36,986 nt of DNA from contig CAJXRC010000020.1 in the NCBI GenBank assembly GCA_913058405.1, positions 1 to 36,986 on the forward strand, read 5' to 3'. The translations under genes and the position numbers were made by a program. The stretch is from an uncultured Colwellia sp. GTDB taxonomy: Bacteria > Pseudomonadota > Gammaproteobacteria > Enterobacterales > Alteromonadaceae. The notes beneath the pieces were generated by a model. The model searched no databases, was not told the DNA's origin, and saw nothing but the letters and a program-made list of their open reading frames with translations. How positions within the stretch are numbered: position 1 is the stretch's first letter; each line of letters starts with the position of its first letter. Below, piece by piece: positions 10,448-21,422 of this stretch.

Positions 10448-11229
10448 AGTGACCCCTTAGACGAATTACTTTTTATACGATTAAGTAAGTAACTCGCGAT
10501 ATGTTCGCCACGTAATGACTGTTTTTGGTAATCGAGCGCGCCATTTATATTCATCATGCAACCATGATCAGCACTGACATACCTAACAACATCTGTTGCT
10601 AAAAGGTTTTTACTTTTATCTGCTACCATGGCCGCTGATATATCGGCATGTTTCACTGCAAACGTGCCACCGAAGCCACAACATTCACTTTCATAATCAT
10701 GTATGACTAACTCAACGTTTGCGAGTTGAGAAATCAACTTATTACCCGTGATATGCACGCCCATTTCTCTTCTAGCAGCACAAGAAGTATGCAAGGCAAC
10801 CCGCTCTTTTGGGCCCTGATCAATTGGCTTTAAACGCAGTACATGTACCAAGAACTCTGTAAATTCAAAAACACGCTGACAAAAATTATTGATTTCAGGA
10901 TCATCACCAAGCAAATCGAGATAGTGATGACGCATCATGCCACCACAAGATCCTGAAACAACTACAACAGGAATATCTAGAGGAAATTGTTTCACTTGTG
11001 CCATTGCTACTGCTTTGGCTTCATCTTTATAACCAGAGTTATAGGCTGGCTGTCCACAGCAACTTTGCCCTTGTGGGTAAATCACCTCAATGCCTTCGCG
11101 CTCAAGTAATTCAATAGCATCCATGCCCGTATCTGGAAAAAAACTATCAACTATACAAGTACCAAATAAATAAACCTGCTTTGGTTTTTTAGGATAGTCA
11201 CGGAGATGCTGAGTATTAAGTTGTTGCAT
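10444..11229 (-). CDS. lldE: LldE/LutA-family (Fe-S)-binding protein
   Basis: Two CCG domains (QSCCGQPAYNSGY, SECCGFGGTFAVKH). ATG at 11229 (MQQLNTQ...) has a GAGAG-type RBS; 4-bp overlap with lldF. Confidence 0.9.
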   Translation of the reverse strand: MQQLNTQHLRDYPKKPKQVYLFGTCIVDSFFPDTGMDAIELLEREGIEVIYPQGQSCCGQPAYNSGYKDEAKAVAMAQVKQFPLDIPVVVVSGSCGGMMRHHYLDLLGDDPEINNFCQRVFEFTEFLVHVLRLKPIDQGPKERVALHTSCAARREMGVHITGNKLISQLANVELVIHDYESECCGFGGTFAVKHADISAAMVADKSKNLLATDVVRYVSADHGCMMNINGALDYQKQSLRGEHIASYLLNRIKSNSSKGSL

Positions 11230-11335
11230 AGATTGCTCTCTATTATTGTAAATCACAGTTTTAAAAAACAGTGTTAAGCATTCATGTTAAAACTGTTGAA
11301 GTGGCTACCTTATATAAATAGCCAGAGTAATATGT

Positions 11336-11383
11336 AAACTTGCAAACCGAGGAATAATTTAGGACAAACCTGGCTGCAAGTTT
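11336..11383 (-). promoter_or_regulatory. Structured leader between lctP and lldE
   Basis: AAACTTGCA (11336-11344) and TGCAAGTTT (11375-11383) are exact complements. They are flanked by TGGCTA...TAGCCA (11302-11324) and GGCTA...TAGCC (11388-11403). Confidence 0.4.
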
Positions 11384-11409
11384 TGATGGCTATTTAATTA
11401 GCCCATTAC

Positions 11410-13104
11410 TTAGCCGAGTAAGGGATCACTGAGATTGAATACGTTGATAGCAATGAACCCAAGCACGCCGACTGCTACTACATAATAAATAGTTGGTAAT
11501 ATAGTTTTGCGCAATGTTCGACCCTCTTGCCCTAATAAACCAACTGTTGCGGAAGCGGCTACCACATTATGAATTGCTATCATGTTACCCGCTGCAGCAC
11601 CTATGGCTTGTAAAGCGACGAGTAAGGCACCTGAAACGGACAATGCACTAGCAACTTCAAACTGAAACTGACTTAACATCATATTACTCACGGTATTTGA
11701 ACCCGCAATAAAAGCACCAAGGGCGCCAATACTAGGAGCAAACAACGGATATAAATCACCAAATGTTTGCGCAACAAAACTTGCCATAGCAACAGGCATC
11801 GCTGCTAAGTCAGCACCGTTAACACCAGAGTTAATTAGTATACGTACCATTGGGATGGTAAAGATAAGTACAAAACCCGCACCTACTAACGTAGTAGTCG
11901 ACTGTTTAGCAGCGTCTACCACTTGTTTAAATTTCATCTGATGCAAAAATAATGTCAGGATACAAACAAAGAACAAAATACCGCCGGGTAGATATAAGGG
12001 CTGAACACTCGCGCTAATACCGACTTCACCAAGAATATTACTAAAGCCAAATGAAAGGCTCTTTAATAATGCTTTAAACTCAGTTGAAACACGACTAAGC
12101 ACAAGAATTATTGCAACAAGTAAGTACGGTAACCACGCTCTTGTTAACGACATTGATTTTTTAGCTTGGTTATTATCTTGTTTAAAGGATATTTTTCCTA
12201 ACCAGTGAGCAGGCCATTGTTCTTTCGGTGCGAAATCCCATGCCTTCTTTGGCATAAGAAAGCCACGTTTTGCTAGCGGTACAACAATAGCCATACCAAC
12301 TAACGCGCCAATAAGTGAAGGGAACTCAGGACCAAGAAAAACCCCCGTTAATGCGTAAGGGACAGTAAATGCTAAGCCTGCAAAGATTGCAAAAGGAGCA
12401 ATTTCGAAGCCTTCTATCCAGCTTTTATTCTGACCAAAGAATCGCGTCAACATTACCACCATGAACAGTGGCATTAACGTACCTACTATGGCATGACCAA
12501 TGGCAACCTCTGAGGTAATTAATCGTAAGAATTGCTCCCAGCTACTGCCGTTAGCAATTAACTGCTCAGTAAGATTACTCTTATCTAAACCGCTACTAAC
12601 ACCAATAATAATGGGTGTACCTACCGCGCCAAATGACACAGGTGTTGATTGAATCATCATACCAATCATAACCGCTGATATGGCAGGGAAGCCGATAGCT
12701 ACCAATAAAGGTGCAGCAATGGCCGCAGGTGTACCAAAACCTGATGCACCTTCAATAAAACAACCAAAGAGCCAAGCAATAATAATTGCCTGCACCCGTC
12801 GATCTGGACTGATATTAGTAAAACCAGCCCTTATGCGTAAAATCGCACCAGAGTGCTGCAAAGTATTGAGCAACATTATTGCGCCAAAGATGATCCACAA
12901 AACAGCAATGGTGATCATTAATCCTTGAATTGAACTGGCAACGATTCGATTAAAGCTCATTTCCCAGGCAAAAAAGGCTATAGCTGCTGTTACGGTGTAA
13001 ACAACAGGCATAGCCTTTTTTGCTGGCCAATGAAGTCCTATAAGTAATATTGCCGATAGTGCAATCGGCATAAACGCGAGTAAAGCTTGTAGTGTAATTG
13101 ACAT
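11410..13104 (-). CDS. lctP: L-lactate permease family transporter
   Basis: Long polytopic protein with LctP-family motifs ([47 protein letters not shown]); GAGGAT RBS before the ATG at 13104. Confidence 0.92.
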   Translation of the reverse strand: MSITLQALLAFMPIALSAILLIGLHWPAKKAMPVVYTVTAAIAFFAWEMSFNRIVASSIQGLMITIAVLWIIFGAIMLLNTLQHSGAILRIRAGFTNISPDRRVQAIIIAWLFGCFIEGASGFGTPAAIAAPLLVAIGFPAISAVMIGMMIQSTPVSFGAVGTPIIIGVSSGLDKSNLTEQLIANGSSWEQFLRLITSEVAIGHAIVGTLMPLFMVVMLTRFFGQNKSWIEGFEIAPFAIFAGLAFTVPYALTGVFLGPEFPSLIGALVGMAIVVPLAKRGFLMPKKAWDFAPKEQWPAHWLGKISFKQDNNQAKKSMSLTRAWLPYLLVAIILVLSRVSTEFKALLKSLSFGFSNILGEVGISASVQPLYLPGGILFFVCILTLFLHQMKFKQVVDAAKQSTTTLVGAGFVLIFTIPMVRILINSGVNGADLAAMPVAMASFVAQTFGDLYPLFAPSIGALGAFIAGSNTVSNMMLSQFQFEVASALSVSGALLVALQAIGAAAGNMIAIHNVVAASATVGLLGQEGRTLRKTILPTIYYVVAVGVLGFIAINVFNLSDPLLG

Positions 13105-13157
13105 ATTTTATCCTCGCCCTACTTTCATTTTCAGTAGGTGCTTTGTTATAGTTTTAT

Positions 13158-13228
13158 ATACCCAAGCTACTTTAAGATGCGTGTTTCTAATTCCAGCTGA
13201 CACCAGCCTCTTCATGTAGCTTGGGTAT
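13158..13228. repeat. 71-bp element with perfect 13-bp terminal inverted repeats
   Basis: ATACCCAAGCTAC (13158-13170) and GTAGCTTGGGTAT (13216-13228) are exact reverse complements; the arms continue imperfectly inward. Confidence 0.8.
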
Positions 13229-13266
13229 TCAATCTAACCCTAACGACATTATTTATGAATAGGGCT

Positions 13267-13282
13267 ATAATGAATTCATTAT
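13267..13282. promoter_or_regulatory. 16-bp perfect palindrome ATAATGAATTCATTAT upstream of the LysR gene
   Basis: Exact palindrome 20 bp upstream of the LysR ATG, in the divergent lctP/LysR intergenic region. Confidence 0.4.
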
Positions 13283-13302
13283 TAACTAAAAGAGTGTAAT
13301 AG

Positions 13303-14205
13303 ATGCCTAATGCTAGCGAATTGGCTTTGTTTTCATTAATTGTTGAAGCTAAATCCTTCAATAAAGCTGCCCAGTTGGCAGAAATATCACCAGCAGCACT
13401 GAGTAAAAAAATATCTAAACTTGAGAAAAATTTAGGCATTCAATTGTTGTATAGAACAACAAGACGATTAAGTTTAACGGAGGCAGGCGAAATACTTTAC
13501 AGCCACTCTAAGGAAATTAATAAGCAAGTAAATGATGCGGTTAGTGCTGTGAGTACTTTTAGTGAAGGTTTGTCTGGCACCATAAAAATGACAGTGCCGA
13601 CCATTTCTGGGGAATTGATACTCGCGCAAGCGGTAGCTGAATTTTGTCAGCTGCATCCCAAATTAAGTGTAGAAATGCGCTTAGAAAATGAGTTTGTTGA
13701 CTTGATTAAAGAGGGACAAGATTTAGCCATTAGAACCGGGGTATTAAGTGACTCTAGTTTAATAGCAAAACCACTATTACAATCAAATTGGATCGTATGT
13801 TGTGCGCCAACTTACATTGAAAAGCATGGTACCCCAGAAACACCTCAAGAATTATCAAGACATAACTGTATGGCTTACACCTATCAAGATAAAGGTGCAC
13901 ATGATTGGTATTTTAGTCAATCAGACGAAGCCTATTATGTAAAAATATCAGGAAATTTTGCTACGAATAACTCACAAGCGTTGCGCAAAGCAGCACTTGC
14001 AGGGTACGGTATAGTGTATGTACCACGCTGTAGTGTTTATGATGACATGCAACGCGGTGACTTAGTGCAATTATTGCCTGAGTTTCATGGCCGCCAATTG
14101 GGCATTTATGCGGTATATCCTTATACCAAACATCAGTCTCAAAAAGTACGCCTACTGATAGAACATATAAAAGATTGCTACCAACAACAGGCAGAGTATT
14201 TTTAA
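13303..14205 (+). CDS. LysR-family transcriptional regulator divergent from the lactate operon
   Basis: N-terminal LysR HTH (ASELALFSLIVEAKSFNKAAQLAEISPAALSKKISKLEKNLGIQLLYRTTRRLSLTEAG) and a substrate-binding domain. Confidence 0.92.
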   Translation: MPNASELALFSLIVEAKSFNKAAQLAEISPAALSKKISKLEKNLGIQLLYRTTRRLSLTEAGEILYSHSKEINKQVNDAVSAVSTFSEGLSGTIKMTVPTISGELILAQAVAEFCQLHPKLSVEMRLENEFVDLIKEGQDLAIRTGVLSDSSLIAKPLLQSNWIVCCAPTYIEKHGTPETPQELSRHNCMAYTYQDKGAHDWYFSQSDEAYYVKISGNFATNNSQALRKAALAGYGIVYVPRCSVYDDMQRGDLVQLLPEFHGRQLGIYAVYPYTKHQSQKVRLLIEHIKDCYQQQAEYF

Positions 14206-14237
14206 CACATCCTCTGCGGTTGTAACTCAATAAATGA

Positions 14238-15839
<1,602 letters not shown>

Positions 15840-16171
15840 TTAATTTCTCTCGAGTGTAATAAGCTGAGCACCGTACATTTATACACTAAAAAGAAATCAA
15901 ATATAGGAATTCCCAATAAAAATCACGTTTTCTCAGAGATTTACATCATCACTTTTAAAATGATACGTATAAATTTAATGAAATGAAGGCTTTCAACTAC
16001 CATATCAATTTAAAAAGCTTCTAATAAGTACTCTTTATATTTAGCCATTTAATAATGTTCCCAATATGGATTATCGTCAACGCGCTTGGTAATAAAGTTA
16101 TTCATGTCGAATTTATTCAATAAGTAGTGTTTGCCAGAGTTTATGCTGACTTTTTAATAAGGAATAAGCCC

Positions 16172-16621
16172 ATGACGACACGATTGAATTACTTTGCTAC
16201 CTCGCCCAAAGCGATGGATATTTTATTAAACCAAGAAAACTACCTTGATGAAGCATTTAAAGGGAGAAAATTGTTATTAGAATTAGTAAAAATAAGAGTT
16301 TCACAAATTAATCAGTGCGCACTATGTATCGATATGCACAGCAAAGACGCACTGAAATTAGGGGAGAGTTTCCATCGCATTTATGGTTTAAACGCTTGGC
16401 GTGATATGACATGCTATTCAGAAAAAGAACAATGCTCGTTACAATGGGCAGAACTTATTATTTCAGACAAACCCGCTACAGATAGTGATTACCAATTGGC
16501 TGTACAAGTGCTAGGCGAGCAAACCTTGGTTGATTTGACCTTAGCGATTAATGCGATTAATAGTTGGAATCGTATTGCCAAAGCATTTAAGCCAGCCGTT
16601 GGTAGTTACGACGCAAATTAA
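16172..16621 (+). CDS. Carboxymuconolactone decarboxylase / AhpD-like family protein
   Basis: CALCIDMHSKDA (CxxC...H) motif and family length. ATG at 16172 preferred over the 16127 track start. Confidence 0.85.
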   Translation: MTTRLNYFATSPKAMDILLNQENYLDEAFKGRKLLLELVKIRVSQINQCALCIDMHSKDALKLGESFHRIYGLNAWRDMTCYSEKEQCSLQWAELIISDKPATDSDYQLAVQVLGEQTLVDLTLAINAINSWNRIAKAFKPAVGSYDAN

Positions 16622-16674
16622 TGCTATTTGAAACAGGATTGAGTTAACAATATTCTTGAAGGAGTCAGCTAAGC

Positions 16675-17499
16675 GTGCCAGAGAATTTAGATTTTACATT
16701 ATTCCAACCTAAGGGACGCTTAGCTTCTATGGTACAAGGCGTGTGGTCATCTTCTGTTGCTACAGATAGTCCAAATAACATAGAAAGGTGGCTACAAAGT
16801 GATGCCTGTAGCGGTTTTTTGTTTAATTTAAGTGAACCAATACAGTTAAATGACATATCAATTTCTACTGGTGGCGTACTGCTGCCAGTAAGTAAGCAAG
16901 CGCAATTAATTACCTTACCTCCCGGCGCTGTGGTGGTTGGCGTTCGCTTTCATCCAGCAATGAGCTTTGCCATTTTAGGCAATATTTATCAGCAAGCGAC
17001 TCTGATAAAAAAACCTGTAACTCATAACCTTTCGCTAGAAACCCTTGGTGATCAGCTTGAGCAAGCACGAGGTCATTTCGCCCGTATTGTATTGTTATAT
17101 CGATGGTTAGATACCATGCTACAAACAACTGATATTATCCCAGCCCCTTTAGTATCAGCGTTAAAAGCCTTAGAAGGTGAAAAATCGCCAGGAGAGTTGA
17201 GTAGTCATGTACTGCTAAGTCAACGTCAAATTGAACGGCACTTTCAAAAATGGTTGAATATGACACCAAAATATTATCAAAGAATATCGCGAGTCAGAAA
17301 TGCGTTAAAAGTACTTAAACTTCATCCGGAAACAGCATTAGTAGATTTAGCGCTAAGTATAGGTTTCACTGACCAAGCGCACATGACCAGAGAGTTTAAG
17401 TACATTGCGAGAATCACTCCGAAGCATTATTCGCAAAAAGTGATGGATGATAAAAGCAATGTTCTATCAATAAAAACCCAAAAATCAGCTAAACATTGA
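16675..17499 (+). CDS. AraC-family transcriptional regulator
   Basis: C-terminal AraC HTH (LSQRQIERHFQKWLNMTPKYYQRISRVRNALKVL...LALSIGFTDQAHMTREFK); GTG start. Confidence 0.9.
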   Translation: MPENLDFTLFQPKGRLASMVQGVWSSSVATDSPNNIERWLQSDACSGFLFNLSEPIQLNDISISTGGVLLPVSKQAQLITLPPGAVVVGVRFHPAMSFAILGNIYQQATLIKKPVTHNLSLETLGDQLEQARGHFARIVLLYRWLDTMLQTTDIIPAPLVSALKALEGEKSPGELSSHVLLSQRQIERHFQKWLNMTPKYYQRISRVRNALKVLKLHPETALVDLALSIGFTDQAHMTREFKYIARITPKHYSQKVMDDKSNVLSIKTQKSAKH

Positions 17500-17515
17500 A
17501 TATTAATTAGCACTA

Positions 17516-19114
17516 CTATTTGAAGCTCGATTCTTCAATAGATAAAGCATAAGACTTATATTCCATATCAGCTTTTAAGATATGCTGCGCTAGCCAATTA
17601 TAAAGAAACATGGCTATTTTATGGTGTACATCAATATCATAATCATCGAGTTTACCTCGTAGTAAGTGAAATTTTTCTCTTAATTCACCGTGCTTTTTAA
17701 TGTGCTCTTCAGTATCGGGGTAATTAATTTGTCTTAATAAGTTTTCTTCAGATTCAAAATGTAAATCAATATAAGAGGATAAGCTCTGAAATAGCATGAT
17801 TGCAGCCTCTTTATTGTCTTGATGGAAGAAGTCATTAATCATAGTAAAGAGCACTTTATGCTGCTCATCTACTTCGATATTGCCAATAGAATATTCCTCA
17901 ACCCATTGAATACCAACTTTATCAGCGACTTTATGGTGAGAGATAATCTCTATCGGGTTTTTAACTGCTTTAATGACGCTATTTAAAATGGCACTTTTCT
18001 TCAATGGTTTAATTAAGTAGCCACTTAGCCCAAATGGGATCCAGCGCTTAATGACCGATTTATCTTTGTGATGGGCATACGCAATTACAGGTACTTTATT
18101 ACCTTCTTCACGAATTGTTCTAGTAATTTCTAGACCATTAATTACCGGTAAGTCGTAGGCTAATAACACAACATCGGGTTTGAAAGTTCGGAGCTTTTCG
18201 AGTGCTGCTTGTCCGTCATTGACTAAGGCATATATGAATACTGTTTCTGCAAATATCTCCTCAATCACTTTAGTAAATAAATCAGAAGATTCTGCAATGA
18301 GTACTTTATAACGAGTCGTTTTAAGACTCGCCTTTTCAGCATCCTCTGTAGTTAAAAGATCAGTATTAACACCTACAACTGTTTTCTTTTTCGGAACATG
18401 GAGCTTTCCAATACCTTGCTTTATTGTTTGATTATTAACTTTCAATTTTAATAACTGGTCTAGAATAGTTTGAATGCTACTCGAAACGTGTTCGCTCATT
18501 TCTCCAACCGAGAGTCCTATCAAATTTTGTAAAACTTCTTTAGCTTGCTCATTTCCTAGTGTTTCATTAGCGGCCGATAAAATATCGCTTTCACATTGAT
18601 TCACACCTTCAGTGAACGACTTTTTCAAAGCGACTCCATGCTCTATACACGATGCCAATTCATCTTCACCTTCAGAAATGAGTTGCTCTAAACTGCTATT
18701 CTTATGGTTTTCTATTATCTGCAATTCCTGTAACAAAACCAGCTTCAATCGATAGGGTTCGTTTAACGGATTGATAATGACATAGTTATCAAACAGGCCA
18801 TTTTCACAAGCTAAATAAGCACGGTGAGTTTCACGATTACTGATCAGTAAAATAGCACTATGCGGTGCAATTTTTTGTTCATATTCTTCTAAATAATTGA
18901 TATAAAACTGAATGGTATTCTTAACATTATTAGATGCTAATAATAATACTTTAGGTTTCATTAGCGTTAATTCATGCAAATTTTTTGGATTATATTTGTA
19001 AGATTTAAATGAAAGCTCTAATTCCATTATTTGTTGAATAGTAGGCTCTACGGTATCACGGTCTTGGTAAACCATAATAACATCAGGATGATTTGAAGAG
19101 GTTGTTTGACTCAT
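17516..19114 (-). CDS. Receiver-receiver-bacteriohemerythrin protein, both receivers apparently degenerate
   Basis: C-terminal hemerythrin motifs (IEVDEQHKVLF, HFESEENLL, HIKKHGEL, HILKADMEYK). The central CheY-like domain reads VVLLAYDLPVINGLE, with Ala where the acceptor Asp is expected; the N-terminal region reads KVLLLASNN. Confidence 0.85.
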   Translation of the reverse strand: MSQTTSSNHPDVIMVYQDRDTVEPTIQQIMELELSFKSYKYNPKNLHELTLMKPKVLLLASNNVKNTIQFYINYLEEYEQKIAPHSAILLISNRETHRAYLACENGLFDNYVIINPLNEPYRLKLVLLQELQIIENHKNSSLEQLISEGEDELASCIEHGVALKKSFTEGVNQCESDILSAANETLGNEQAKEVLQNLIGLSVGEMSEHVSSSIQTILDQLLKLKVNNQTIKQGIGKLHVPKKKTVVGVNTDLLTTEDAEKASLKTTRYKVLIAESSDLFTKVIEEIFAETVFIYALVNDGQAALEKLRTFKPDVVLLAYDLPVINGLEITRTIREEGNKVPVIAYAHHKDKSVIKRWIPFGLSGYLIKPLKKSAILNSVIKAVKNPIEIISHHKVADKVGIQWVEEYSIGNIEVDEQHKVLFTMINDFFHQDNKEAAIMLFQSLSSYIDLHFESEENLLRQINYPDTEEHIKKHGELREKFHLLRGKLDDYDIDVHHKIAMFLYNWLAQHILKADMEYKSYALSIEESSFK

Positions 19115-21180
19115 GAATTGTTTACCACTTTGAGTGTTTTTCTGTTTTTATTGTTCAAGGTAAAGTCAGCAAGCCAAACTTCAAAATCATCTGCTCTAAG
19201 AGGTCGACTATATAAGTAACCTTGTTGATTGAAGCAACCTAAATCACTTAATTTATCGGCTTGTTCTTGTGTTTCTATCCCTTCAGCAATCAAGTCAACT
19301 TTAAAGGTTTTTGACAAGAGAATAGTTGCCATGACAATCGCAACATCTTCAGCACAGTGCTCGATATTGTCGACAAAGCACTTATCAATTTTAACAGTAT
19401 CAATAGGTAAGTTTTTCAAACGTTGTAAAGACGAATAGCCGGTACCAAAGTCATCAATGGCAACTTTAACCCCCAATTCTCTTAATGCCGATAAAATCGG
19501 CGTATGATAGTTATTATCTTCAGAGAAAAGTGATTCCGTCACTTCAAGTTCAATAGACTCAGCTGGTAACATTTCATCAGTTAATGTTTTTTTAACTTGG
19601 CCAAGTAAATCATTACGTTCAAATTGGCGTAATGAAACATTAATCGCCATTACTCCCGTAAAGATATTATTAATGCGCCACTGCCTTAGTTGATGACATG
19701 CTGTTTTTAAAACAAAGTACCCCAACTCTTTAATAGAGCCGTTAGCTTCCGCAATAGGAATAAATAAATCGGGAGAGATAAGCCCTTGCTCTGGGTGATT
19801 CCATCGAATTAAACATTCAACACCGTATACTTCGTAGGTTTCTGTATTTATTTGTGGCTGATACCACACTTCAAATTGATCTTTTTCAATAGCTTGAAAA
19901 ATTTCACTTTCAAGCTCTAATCTTTGCTGTATAAGCGATTTTTCTTTAACATCAAAAAATGAATAATGATTACCACCTGATTTCTTTACCTTATACATAG
20001 CAACGTCTGCAAACGATATCAACTCTCTTACATCTTTAGAATCTGCAGGGAATTGACTAACACCGATACTAATCGAGGTCTTAAATTCACCATATTGGGT
20101 TTGAAAAGATTGTTCAAAAAGAGAGAGTATTTGTAAACAAATTTTATCAAGGTTTTTTAACGATTTCTCACCTTCAATAACAACGATAAACTCATCACCG
20201 CCTGTGCGCGCTATAATGTCATTATCGCGTAATTTTGTTTCAAGCCGATTAGCAACGCTCTTTAATAATTCATCGCCTACATCGTGCCCTAACGAGTCAT
20301 TAATCATTTTAAAGCGGTCTAAATCACAAAAGAGCACAGCAAAATAGGTTGGTTGCTCTTGGTTTAGAAGGCAAAGATTTTTTAACTTTTCAAAAAGTAA
20401 GTGTCTATTAGGTAAACTAGTCAAAGAGTCATGGTAGGCATGAAAGTGCAACTCTTCTTCTGATTTTTTTCGATTGGTAATATCTGTAAATTGACATATA
20501 TAATTAGAAATTTGACCATTTTTATCTCTAATACTACTGATGTTTAGCCATTCTGGATAAACTTCGCCGTTCTTACGCTTATTCCAAATTTCGCCTTGCC
20601 AAGCCCCTTTGTTAATTATTTCTTTCCAAAACGTTTTATAGAAGTATTTATCTTGCTTTCCCGAGTTTAAAATTGCAGGGGTTTTACCGACAACTTCTTT
20701 TTCTGAGTAACCAGTAACCTCTGAAAAACTTCGATTAACCGTTTGAATAAAACCTTTATTATCAGTCACGATAATCGCTTCATTGGTGTGATCGAATATT
20801 TGTTCAATAATGGAAATTTTAGCGAGCTCGACGTAATTACATTCTTGAATGAAGAGTAATATTTGTGATAATTCTTGAGTTTTCTGTCGAAAGTAACACA
20901 CCTTTATTGGAAGGTTACTGCCGTCTTTTCGGGTGAGTATTGAATGGTAATGTCCAAAAATATCACTTTTATTTGACAAAATTTTCTTCGCCGAACAGTT
21001 ATCAATATCATCAATTCTTTTGCCGAGAAGGTCTTCTTTTTCAAATCCTGTCATCACAAGGTATTGAGCACTAACCTCCACTAATTCACCAGTAAGGTTT
21101 AGTATTAATATACCAATATCAACATCTACTTGTGTAAGTCCCTTATCTAAAAACGTCATCCCACGTAATTCCTTTTCCAA
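19111..21180 (-). CDS. PAS-PAS-GGDEF-EAL c-di-GMP signalling protein
   Basis: PAS motifs (ITGYSEKEVVGKTP), RTGGDEF with RDND I-site, and an EAL domain with ECL, LEVTES, IDDFGTGYSSL and AEGIET. ATGA overlap with the downstream hemerythrin gene. Confidence 0.93.
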   Translation of the reverse strand: MEKELRGMTFLDKGLTQVDVDIGILILNLTGELVEVSAQYLVMTGFEKEDLLGKRIDDIDNCSAKKILSNKSDIFGHYHSILTRKDGSNLPIKVCYFRQKTQELSQILLFIQECNYVELAKISIIEQIFDHTNEAIIVTDNKGFIQTVNRSFSEVTGYSEKEVVGKTPAILNSGKQDKYFYKTFWKEIINKGAWQGEIWNKRKNGEVYPEWLNISSIRDKNGQISNYICQFTDITNRKKSEEELHFHAYHDSLTSLPNRHLLFEKLKNLCLLNQEQPTYFAVLFCDLDRFKMINDSLGHDVGDELLKSVANRLETKLRDNDIIARTGGDEFIVVIEGEKSLKNLDKICLQILSLFEQSFQTQYGEFKTSISIGVSQFPADSKDVRELISFADVAMYKVKKSGGNHYSFFDVKEKSLIQQRLELESEIFQAIEKDQFEVWYQPQINTETYEVYGVECLIRWNHPEQGLISPDLFIPIAEANGSIKELGYFVLKTACHQLRQWRINNIFTGVMAINVSLRQFERNDLLGQVKKTLTDEMLPAESIELEVTESLFSEDNNYHTPILSALRELGVKVAIDDFGTGYSSLQRLKNLPIDTVKIDKCFVDNIEHCAEDVAIVMATILLSKTFKVDLIAEGIETQEQADKLSDLGCFNQQGYLYSRPLRADDFEVWLADFTLNNKNRKTLKVVNNS

Positions 21181-21359
21181 GATGAGAATTCACCTCTGAA
21201 ATATATTCTTCGTATACTTATATATTAGTTATAATTCAATATAATGCAATTTTTATCTACTCCACATTATGCTTTGTCTGTATATTTTTACTCAGCAGAG
21301 AATAACGTAATAATCAGGATGTTTTATTGATATAGAGTTATGTTGTTTTACATAATAAA

Positions 21360-21387
21360 AAAGCGTAATAGGTAACTATTACGCTTT
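21360..21387 (-). terminator. Intrinsic terminator of the DUF4097-like gene
   Basis: 12-bp perfect stem AAAGCGTAATAG/CTATTACGCTTT with GTAA loop; the minus strand continues TTTTTTATTATG. Confidence 0.85.
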
Positions 21388-21422
21388 AAAGAAGGGCTTG
21401 AAAACAAGGTGAAATTTATCCG

